Below, piece after piece: positions 1 to 7,393 of a stretch of 41,517 bases of DNA (the first letter of the stretch is position 1; the number at the start of each line of letters is the position of its first letter). The translations under genes were made by a program, and so were the position numbers. The stretch covers positions 1-41,517 of the forward strand of contig CAIXME010000078.1 in NCBI GenBank assembly GCA_903920425.1. The letters run 5' to 3'. The notes under the pieces were generated by a model, which saw nothing but the letters and a program-made list of their open reading frames with translations, was not told the DNA's origin and made no database searches. The stretch is from an uncultured Pirellula sp. (lineage in GTDB: Bacteria; Planctomycetota; Planctomycetia; Pirellulales; Pirellulaceae).

Positions 1-1
1 A

Positions 2-154
2 AATCGATTCATTGATCCGCTGAATTTGACGCAAGTCGAGCTTCTCCGTCGGTGTCGCCAGCAGAAGCTAACCGAGCAGCAGACCGAGGAACTCCGGTAT
101 CTGACCCGGCTCACGATCAATGGCGTCGCGGCAGGTATGCGTACAACGGGATAG
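2..154 (+). CDS. ppc: Phosphoenolpyruvate carboxylase, C-terminal fragment (5' part outside window)
   Basis: Frame 2 from the window edge reads 50 residues to a TAG at 152-154 and ends in INGVAAGMRTTG. That is the hallmark C-terminus of PEP carboxylase, where the terminal Gly and the preceding GMRNTG-like segment lie at the active site. The stretch PLNLTQVELLRR just upstream also matches the family (usual form LQVELL.R). The enzyme carboxylates phosphoenolpyruvate to oxaloacetate in the cytoplasm to refill the TCA cycle. Only the last ~5% of the protein is here, so its start and regulation cannot be judged. Downstream lies the repeat block before a convergent gene. No hairpin with a T-run directly follows the stop. 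Confidence 0.9.
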   Translation, partial: NRFIDPLNLTQVELLRRCRQQKLTEQQTEELRYLTRLTINGVAAGMRTTG

Positions 155-241
155 ATTGGTTTAGGGCAATGGCGCAATGGCTTGTTAATTGGAATCACAA
201 TCCGATGAGCAAGCGAGCGGTGCAGAATCCTTGCTATTGCG

Positions 242-431
242 TCGGTTTGTGATCTTGGCGTTCAGGCTCGATTTTTCACACAGAGACGCAGAGGCACAGA
301 GAAGGCGCACAGAGAAGAGTTGAACGCAGAATAGATTTTTTTGAAATCTCTGTGGCTTGGTGGCTCTGTGTGAGACCTCTTGATCATTGCAGGTAATCGC
401 TGGTGGGATGCCTCGCAAACGCACTTACGCA
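242..431. repeat. Dispersed palindromic repeat, unit 1
   Basis: The unit opens with TCGGTTTGTGATCT and continues to an imperfect fold-back. Its left arm (about 275-304, CACAGAGACGCAGAGGCACA) is answered by CTCTGTGGCTTGGTGGCTCTGTG at about 346-370. The lead 242-270 matches 432-460 with one mismatch in 29 bases. The tail 370-435 reappears in reverse complement at 28520-28577, and 267-287 is identical to 28777-28797. It is non-coding in appearance and lies between the 3' ends of convergent genes. Confidence 0.85.
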
Positions 432-590
432 TCGGTTTGTGATCTTTGCGTTCAGGCTCGAGTTTTCACACAGAGACACAGAGGCACAGAGAAGTGGCAT
501 GGAGAGGAGTTGTGATCCAAAAATGAATTCTTGAAAACTCTGTGCCTCCGTGACTCTGTGGTTAACTCTTATTAGCGCTAAGATTGGTCC
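432..590. repeat. Dispersed palindromic repeat, unit 2
   Basis: This is a second copy of the unit that starts at 242. The lead is nearly identical, followed by CACAGAGACACAGAGGCACA on the left and CTCTGTGCCTCCGTGACTCTGTG on the right, so it can fold into a long imperfect hairpin. It is degenerate relative to unit 1 in the loop (about 498-535). The copies diverge most in the loop and retain their arms. Confidence 0.8.
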
Positions 591-680
591 ACCACGAAGA
601 ACACAGTGAGTATGAAAGATGCGATTCATGTCTTCCTTCTTAATCTTCTTAATCTTCGTGTTCTTCGTGTCCTTCGTGGT
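591..680. repeat. Inverted repeat of the ACCACGAAGAACAC type
   Basis: The left arm 591-605 (ACCACGAAGAACACA) pairs imperfectly with the right arm around 656-680, which reads GTGTTCTTCGTGTCCTTCGTGGT, across a roughly 50-base spacer rich in TTCTTAATC repeats. A related block, CACCACGGAGAGCACGAAGAACACGG, lies at 28701-28726. It is a separate motif family from the CACAGAGA hairpins but sits beside them at both sites. Confidence 0.75.
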
Positions 681-693
681 AATAAAGTCTATA

Positions 694-826
694 GCGGATT
701 GTGATCTTCTAGTTCAGGAGCGATCTTTTACCACAGAGAAGAGTTGAACGCAAAATAGATTTTTGGAATCTCTGTGGCTTGGTGTCACTGTGTGAGACTA
801 CTTGATCATTGCAAGAAAGCTAAGAC
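694..826. repeat. Dispersed palindromic repeat, unit 3 (shortened)
   Basis: This copy has a degenerate lead (GCGGATTGTGATCTTCTAG), a truncated left arm (CCACAGAGAAGAG) and a well-kept right half. Positions 734-813 match 312-391 of unit 1 with few differences, including GAGTTGAACGCA and TTGATCATTGCA. It closes the repeat block 34 bases before the stop of the ankyrin gene. Confidence 0.75.
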
Positions 827-859
827 CTCAAGTATGCAGTTGCCGCTCACCCGATAGTA

Positions 860-2008
860 TTACTGTTGATTCTGTTGAAGGAGTTTTGAAAGGATACGAT
901 TGCGTTGTTGTGAGGATGCGTTGGCGACTTGATCGAATCGGCCCTCGCAAGCGTCGCGTGCATCGTCCATGAACCAAGGGTGACGCTGTGCACCATTGTC
1001 CAGCAATAGTTCAAAGACTTCGTCGGCTCCTGCAACGATTGCCCAACCCGCGGGAGTGTTGTTGTGCAACTTTCCGGATCTCGCCTCGATATCAGCCCCA
1101 TTATCGATAAGAGCTTTTGCCGAGACTGCGCAGTTGCTCCACGCGGCTGTGTGCAATGAAGTGGCATGGTCGTACCCGCCTCGAACATTGATTGATAGTC
1201 CGCGACCAGCCAGCATGGAAATGGCCTCCATGCGATTCCCTTTTGCCGCTGCATGCATGGGAGTAGAATCGACGCCGACCGAGAACGAAAGAATGTTGTG
1301 CACATTGTGGTCGCTACTGGGCGGAAAGAACGACTGGTTGATCCTCGCGTGAATGAGATCCGGCTTCGCATTCAAGAGCGTTTCCACTGATGGGACGTCA
1401 CCGCATAAAATAGAAGAGAAGATATCTGCACTGGCTCCCGCTGCGAGCAGATATCTAGCGACCTCTGGCCTTGTCGTGCAAAGATACTGCACCGGCGTGC
1501 TGTAGTGATCAATGCATCTGCCGTCCTTGTCGGCACCGCGTTCCATCAATAGCTGTGCGACTTGCGTTGTATCTGCAAAATGGAGAGGCTGGCATCCGTC
1601 GCCGCCTCGCTCATTCGCTCGAGAAGGATCGGCGTCCAGCAATCTCAATAGAGTATCGTATTGCCCAAGGCCCGCAGCGGTGTGTGCGTCCATAGTAGCA
1701 CCATGATGGAGCAAGAACTCCGCCAACGATTTGTCTCGCCGAAAGATTGCACAATGAAGTGGGCTCCATGGCCCCATGCTCCAATCGCTTTTCTTGTTCG
1801 GGTCTGCTCCCAACTCGAGAAGTGTCGCGACCAAACCCGCTTGGTTGCTGAAGCAGGCCATCGTCAAAGGCGTCGCACCAAAGTTTCGATAGTCATGGCA
1901 ATTCAAGATCGTTGGATTGCCTGCAACGATCGTTCGCAATCGCTCATGATCTCCACGAGCAAGTGTCTCGAAAAACAGGATTTGATCAGGAGTGTTTCGT
2001 TTTTCCAT
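860..2008 (-). CDS. Ankyrin-repeat protein
   Basis: The product is about 382 residues built of ankyrin repeats. Recognisable units include GATPLTMACFSNQAGLVATLL, WSPLHCAIFRRDKSLAEFLL, TPMHAAAKGNRMEAISMLAG and SLHTAAWSNCAVSAKALIDN, each followed by a GAD or GLS turn. Ankyrin repeats bind proteins; nothing here indicates an enzymatic domain, signal peptide or membrane segment, so a cytoplasmic partner-binding role is inferred. The ATG at 2008 gives a natural start (MEKRNTPDQ). A TTG at 2101 would add 31 residues, give 413 aa, and overlap the end of the upstream sirtuin gene by 10 bases. The two genes are thus adjacent or overlapping on the minus strand and may be co-transcribed. The partner is unknown. 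Confidence 0.85.
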   Translation of the reverse strand: MEKRNTPDQILFFETLARGDHERLRTIVAGNPTILNCHDYRNFGATPLTMACFSNQAGLVATLLELGADPNKKSDWSMGPWSPLHCAIFRRDKSLAEFLLHHGATMDAHTAAGLGQYDTLLRLLDADPSRANERGGDGCQPLHFADTTQVAQLLMERGADKDGRCIDHYSTPVQYLCTTRPEVARYLLAAGASADIFSSILCGDVPSVETLLNAKPDLIHARINQSFFPPSSDHNVHNILSFSVGVDSTPMHAAAKGNRMEAISMLAGRGLSINVRGGYDHATSLHTAAWSNCAVSAKALIDNGADIEARSGKLHNNTPAGWAIVAGADEVFELLLDNGAQRHPWFMDDARDACEGRFDQVANASSQQRNRILSKLLQQNQQ

Positions 2009-2091
2009 ATCAGCACTATGCGCAGCGATTGTCAATTGCGAAGTTTCAGTTGATTTTGGTTCTAGGAACTCAAGCGGCGAGTCCCTTTTGG

Positions 2092-2832
2092 CTACTCGCA
2101 AGTCAATCGATTCCAGATTGCATCCAGTGCCTCACCGGCGGGCATTGCCAATCGATAGTCTACCAAGTGGGATACTGTTGTCTCGCTTGGGTTGATTTCC
2201 ACGGTAATCTTGCCCGCGGATTTAGCGAGGCGTACCGGAGCTTGAATGTACGGGAAAATGCTGGTTGTTCCGATGCTAAATACGACATCGAATCCCTTTT
2301 CGAGTTCGCTTTTCATGTGCTCAACTCCAGGACCGCGTAGGAGTTCGCCGAAAAGTACGACGTCAGGACGAACAAGTGCCCCACAAATTGGGCACTTAGG
2401 CGGAGCGGCTATTCCATCAAACGTATCGAGCGATTGAGTGAAATGGCATTTGGTGCACGACAGTGAATGCATGTTGCCGTGAACCTCGATTACATTCTTG
2501 GATCCAGCCGCTCGATGGAAACCATCTACGTTTTGAGTAAGCGTCCACACACGTAGGAAGCGAGACTCTAATTTCGCGATGACTTCATGAGCACGATTGT
2601 ATCGGGCACCTTGAACAGCCAATCCGATTTGCGCGAGATACTTCCACGTTAACGCGGGGTTCTCTGCCAGCATAGATGCAGAAAGTGCTTCCTCAATAGC
2701 GACACCGTCTTCCGTCGTGTCGACATTGTAAAGCCCACCGATACCGCGGTAAGTGGGAATGCCAGACTCTGCCGAAACGCCTGCCCCGGTAATAAACAGG
2801 AGACTCCTGGCCTTTTTTAAAATGCGAACCAA
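2092..2832 (-). CDS. Sir2-family NAD-dependent protein deacylase (CobB-like)
   Basis: Sirtuin of 246 aa. It shows the NAD-binding GAGVSAESGIPTYRG (residues 16-30), TQNVDGFH (99-106), the catalytic His in HGN (H118), a four-cysteine zinc site (C126, C129, C147, C150) and RPDVVLFGE (155-163). This set is that of the CobB-type deacetylases/deacylases, which remove acyl groups from lysines using NAD+. The length is normal. The start codon is TTG at 2832; upstream in frame only rare codons precede a stop, so TTG is the best available start. The common GIPDFR motif is GIPTYR here. The following gene encodes an ankyrin protein that may overlap by 10 bases, suggesting one transcript. The zinc finger argues against a SIR2 NADase of a defence system. 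Confidence 0.93.
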   Translation of the reverse strand: MVRILKKARSLLFITGAGVSAESGIPTYRGIGGLYNVDTTEDGVAIEEALSASMLAENPALTWKYLAQIGLAVQGARYNRAHEVIAKLESRFLRVWTLTQNVDGFHRAAGSKNVIEVHGNMHSLSCTKCHFTQSLDTFDGIAAPPKCPICGALVRPDVVLFGELLRGPGVEHMKSELEKGFDVVFSIGTTSIFPYIQAPVRLAKSAGKITVEINPSETTVSHLVDYRLAMPAGEALDAIWNRLTCE

Positions 2833-3091
2833 GGCATCGATCGTCGCATTGTCCGGTTCGGTAATGATGGCGTCCCCTACAAAAGCTATCTGTCAGATAT
2901 CAAGTTTCACATCGACGTACAGCGACAGATTCTACTCAACTTCCTTCGATCGTTGGAAGCGTTCCAGTAGGGCACGATTATGACCAGAAGCATTCGAGTC
3001 TATTTGCTGCGAAAAGGTCAGTCGTCAATGCTGTGCCGAAGATAGAAGTAGGGTTTGGACTTCATTCGACTCCTTGCGGATCGCTTATGGA

Positions 3092-3988
3092 TCAGCCAAT
3101 CTTTTCGAGCGAGTCTCGGAAGGTGGACCAGAATCGCAGGTCTCGCTCATATTGTTCTAGGGGAATTTGGTTTTTGAAACGGTCTAGATAATCAAGCCAG
3201 CCATTTGCGGAATCGCGGTATGAGTAATCGCTATTTGCCATGGGATTCATCCAATCCGGATCGCCTGGATCGCTAGAACCGGTGTACGCTCCGGATGAAT
3301 CGGTGTGGATGTTAGCCAAAGTGATAGGCAAGGTCATCTGAAGCACATACGTCATGCGATCTGCTTCGGAAAGATTCTCGGTAGCTTGTTCCCAAGCTCG
3401 GCGTACGTTCTCTGGTGTGTTGCTGTCGGGAAATCGCAACGTGTACGCTGCACCGACGGCCGTGAGACCGTCGTGATTGGAATCAACTTGGGTGTCCGGG
3501 GGTAGTAGCAAATTCAACGAGGATTCGTCTGTCAATTGCTCCACACGGATCGGGTCAGCAAGGTGCTGGACCTGTTGAATCGTAGCAAGCTGGTCCGGAG
3601 ATAAAGATTGCAAGTATTTCTGTGGAGTTGCATAGCCACCGTTGCGGTATGCATCCGAGATAATTTTGCCAAACTCCTGTTTCAATGAATCTGGGCTACT
3701 ACCTTCTTGAACGCTGGGACTGTCCGGCCCAAACATAAACGAGTAACGCGAGGGTGCAATCGAATCAAACCAGTCTTCCCAGCTTGACACCACGCCTTCG
3801 TTCAAATTCGAATCGGATTCTGTGGCAGTAGCTGATTGATAGCCCTCCCGCCCTACTTGAGAAAGTACTGCAGAAAATGTGTCTTGAAGTCGCTCTTCTG
3901 GTGATCTTTCAGCACTTTTGCGACTTGCGAGCGAAAGCGATTCTGCCAGTGGCGAAATGGAGCGAAGATTTTCCGACGCAAGTACCAT
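3092..3988 (-). CDS. Hypothetical protein, 298 aa, family not recognised
   Basis: An ATG-initiated ORF of 298 aa. It has no signal peptide or membrane helix. The N-terminal 60 residues are Ser/Ala/Glu-rich and probably disordered. A central part contains SWEDWFDSIAPSRYSFMFGP and a predicted helical stretch KQEFGKIISDAYRNGGYATP. Near residue 165 a short DSNHDG resembles half of a calcium-binding loop, but a full EF-hand is not evident. The C-terminus is aromatic and acidic (SANGWLDYLDRF, YERDLRFWSTF). It stands alone on the minus strand, 154 bases downstream of the flavodoxin gene. No function is assigned. The ORF is long, has no competing frame of quality, and is likely real. Confidence 0.65.
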   Translation of the reverse strand: MVLASENLRSISPLAESLSLASRKSAERSPEERLQDTFSAVLSQVGREGYQSATATESDSNLNEGVVSSWEDWFDSIAPSRYSFMFGPDSPSVQEGSSPDSLKQEFGKIISDAYRNGGYATPQKYLQSLSPDQLATIQQVQHLADPIRVEQLTDESSLNLLLPPDTQVDSNHDGLTAVGAAYTLRFPDSNTPENVRRAWEQATENLSEADRMTYVLQMTLPITLANIHTDSSGAYTGSSDPGDPDWMNPMANSDYSYRDSANGWLDYLDRFKNQIPLEQYERDLRFWSTFRDSLEKIG

Positions 3989-4142
3989 GGCGATCCCATT
4001 CGAATTGCAAATGCATTCATTAGGTTTTCAATGCTAAAGATCTCATCGACACGATGGATAGATAGTCTTGAAGAAACAAGTCGATCGAACGGGGGCCAAG
4101 GTGGATTCATGGAATGAGTGAATCCGGAACGTCGGTTATTGG

Positions 4143-4706
4143 TTACTTTCCTAGATCTTGGAAGCGGTCATAAGACTGATTCAAAGGGTGGTGTTCTTTT
4201 TTTCCATCAATAAGAGAAGCGACCCATTCCGAAAGTCGCAGCCCAAGCCTCCTGCATGCAGCTTGTTCTCGATCCTCGCTGGGAGATCCTGCAGCGATGG
4301 CTCCGTAGTGGGCGGAGAATTTGACACCTGTGTAATCCGTCAGGCCAAAAACGAGAAATCCATAGTTCATCAGGATCGATAGAAGCGTCATGCATGTCCA
4401 TTCTTGACCGCCGCCCCATGCCCCCGCAGACGAAAAGACACAGCCAATTTTTCCGTCGCGCTTTCCCCAGTTTTCAATGGGTTGCTGATCCCACCATTGC
4501 TTCATCTGCCAGCTGACGCTGCCGTAATTCGTAGGTGACCCAAGCGCCAGTCCATCACACCATTCCAAGTCCGTATGGTCGGCGTTTGCAATGTCCCGTA
4601 ATCGCACCTCTGCTCCCGCGAGTTGCGATGCACCTTCTGCAACGAGTTCTGCCATTCTTTTCGTGTTGCCAGAGTTGGAGTGATAGAGCACCAATATTTT
4701 TGACAA
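4143..4706 (-). CDS. Flavodoxin-fold NAD(P)H:quinone oxidoreductase / FMN reductase (WrbA-like)
   Basis: Protein of 187 aa with the flavodoxin fold. KILVLYHSNSGNTKRMAEL (residues 3-21) is the FMN phosphate loop, GSPTNYGSVSWQMKQWWD (56-73) the second FMN contact, and SSAGAWGGGQEWT (92-104) the third, all in the WrbA/NADPH-dependent FMN reductase order. Such proteins bind FMN and carry out two-electron reduction of quinones or flavin. The start is ATG at 4706. It is transcribed divergently from the MarR regulator at 5002, a classic arrangement for a redox enzyme and its sensor, so control by that regulator is plausible but not shown. The C-terminal tail (after about residue 165) is less typical. 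Confidence 0.88.
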   Translation of the reverse strand: MSKILVLYHSNSGNTKRMAELVAEGASQLAGAEVRLRDIANADHTDLEWCDGLALGSPTNYGSVSWQMKQWWDQQPIENWGKRDGKIGCVFSSAGAWGGGQEWTCMTLLSILMNYGFLVFGLTDYTGVKFSAHYGAIAAGSPSEDREQAACRRLGLRLSEWVASLIDGKKEHHPLNQSYDRFQDLGK

Positions 4707-4923
4707 TGGAATAGCCTTTCAGAAAAATACAACAACCCTCGCACCATCGTGTTCTCAACCTGTGGCCTCGGAGTTATTGCGAGGTGGTAAAAGTCTGCGT
4801 TCGAAATTCTTGTAGGTCTTCGAATAGGCCTCAAGTTGTAACCGAATGAATCGTACTGGAAATAGTGTTTTCGGTCTCCCATGCCAGTTGCTGCGATCGC
4901 CGGGCAATCTCAGGACAACCTGA

Positions 4924-4952
4924 TTGCAACCCATCTGCCAATGCATTACACT
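4924..4952 (+). promoter_or_regulatory. Predicted sigma-70-type promoter of the MarR gene
   Basis: TTGCAA at 4924-4929 and TACACT at 4947-4952 are separated by exactly 17 bases. This is a good match in spacing and moderate match in sequence to the -35/-10 consensus. The expected transcription start is near 4959, at the edge of the 16-bp palindrome, with the marR ATG about 43 bases further on. Predicted by eye only. Confidence 0.55.
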
Positions 4953-4957
4953 TTTTT

Positions 4958-4973
4958 CGTGCGTATACGCACG
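4958..4973. promoter_or_regulatory. Perfect 16-bp palindrome, likely MarR operator
   Basis: CGTGCGTATACGCACG is perfectly self-complementary over 16 bases. It overlaps the predicted +1 of the marR promoter and lies 28 bases before the marR start codon. MarR dimers typically bind 16-20 bp palindromes of this kind and autorepress. A second copy was looked for between this site and the flavodoxin start (4706) and not found. Confidence 0.65.
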
Positions 4974-5001
4974 TTCCGAAACCAGCCTCAGAAGGGACGT
5001 T

Positions 5002-5481
5002 ATGACGGAAAAAAGTGAGTTGCCTCTTGCGTTGCGAGCCGCATATTTGGCCATGCACCGACACTCCGATGCGCAGTTTGCGGCGCATGGCGTGACTGCT
5101 GATCAGTTCGTTCTTTTGGCAACGTTGGCCCGAGGGACAGCGCTCACGCAGCGAGAGCTTGCAAGACGCATGCCGTCGGACCCTAGTACGGTGAGGGCTA
5201 TGCTGGTCCTTTTAGAAAAGCAAGGGGTTGTTGAACGCGATGTTCATCCGAGTGACTCGCGAGCGCGGACTGTTGCGTTAACAGCAGCGGGAAAGCGAAA
5301 GTTTCGACAACTGTGGAATGCAGGCGAGTCCATTCGAACTCAAATGTCAGAAGCGATAGAGCCTGCGGAGGCAAGCGAGTTGGTCCGCCTCTTGACTCGA
5401 ATTGCCGAATCCTTGAACCAGGGAGTTCTTTCCGCGTCTCAGCAGACCAATGAAAACGACGCGCGCGTCAGCCCCGCGTAA
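5002..5481 (+). CDS. MarR-family transcriptional regulator
   Basis: A 159-aa winged-helix regulator. The DNA-binding part reads ALTQRELARRMPSDPSTVRA (helix-turn-helix) followed by LVLLEKQGVVERD and the wing DSRARTVALTAAG. The N- and C-terminal helices that form the dimer interface flank it. The start is taken at ATG 5002, preceded by AAGGGA at 4992-4997; the frame is open upstream to 4924, but that extension would cover the promoter and palindrome. MarR proteins sense phenolic or oxidising ligands and repress neighbouring genes. Likely targets are itself, the divergent flavodoxin-fold oxidoreductase, and possibly the esterase 106 bases downstream. Confidence 0.92.
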   Translation: MTEKSELPLALRAAYLAMHRHSDAQFAAHGVTADQFVLLATLARGTALTQRELARRMPSDPSTVRAMLVLLEKQGVVERDVHPSDSRARTVALTAAGKRKFRQLWNAGESIRTQMSEAIEPAEASELVRLLTRIAESLNQGVLSASQQTNENDARVSPA

Positions 5482-5497
5482 TGATCCAAAAAGATGA

Positions 5498-6895
<1,398 letters not shown>

Positions 6896-7393
6896 CTATC
6901 GCTTCGAAGAGAATCACGATGGCCTAGGGTTAAGTGAATGCACAAAGCGATATCCTGATTTCACAATCAAGTATCGCGTCTAGTGCAGTTCAAATAGGCA
7001 GAAACGTGGCTGTCTGGACAACAGGACTTCGGACAGCTGCGTGATTGGTGGTTCTATTTGCAATCGGATTCGCGGAATCGGCTCGATGCGATGCGAATTT
7101 TAAGCTGGCAATAATCCATGTGCCATTGAGGCTATGAACTATGGATTACAGGTTCGAATCCGATTAGGATATCATTTGGTTGTAGACGCCGATCGTGCTT
7201 GATGTACAACCATGTTCACCGCATCTTTGTCTGTCGTTCTCGAATCTTACTAACGCTGATTGTAGCCCCCTTGCCAACGCCTGGACGCATGGGATGGGGC
7301 AAAGTCACGGCGACGGAGAATCGCACCGATTGGAAAAGAGGTATTGAACACCCGCCCAATCCCACCCCATCCTCCATCCCGAGTTATCCATCC
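6896..7393. other. Intergenic region, no gene recognised
   Basis: About 500 bases between two co-directional genes. The frame of the next gene stays open from 7199, but that 65-residue extension is Pro/Thr-rich, precedes a clean signal peptide and is probably untranslated. No convincing promoter, hairpin terminator or RNA gene was seen. A T-arm-like string at 7152-7162 was rejected as a tRNA. Confidence 0.5.

Noticed and set aside
242-826. CRISPR array
   Set aside because: Units are palindromic, irregular in length and spacing, and repeat in loop and flanks; no cas genes and no unique uniform spacers.
2092-2832. SIR2 defence NADase
   Set aside because: A four-cysteine zinc finger and the CobB motif order indicate a deacylase, and no defence partner gene is adjacent.
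3853-4110. 85-aa minus-strand ORF overlapping the 298-aa gene
   Set aside because: It is in a different frame of a better ORF and has no support.
7140-7172. tRNA or tRNA fragment suggested by GGTTCGAATCC
   Set aside because: The bases flanking the T-loop-like string do not pair as a T stem, and no acceptor, D or anticodon arms are found nearby.
7199-7393. Longer N-terminus for the propeller fusion
   Set aside because: The extra 65 residues are low-complexity and precede a typical signal peptide at 7394.
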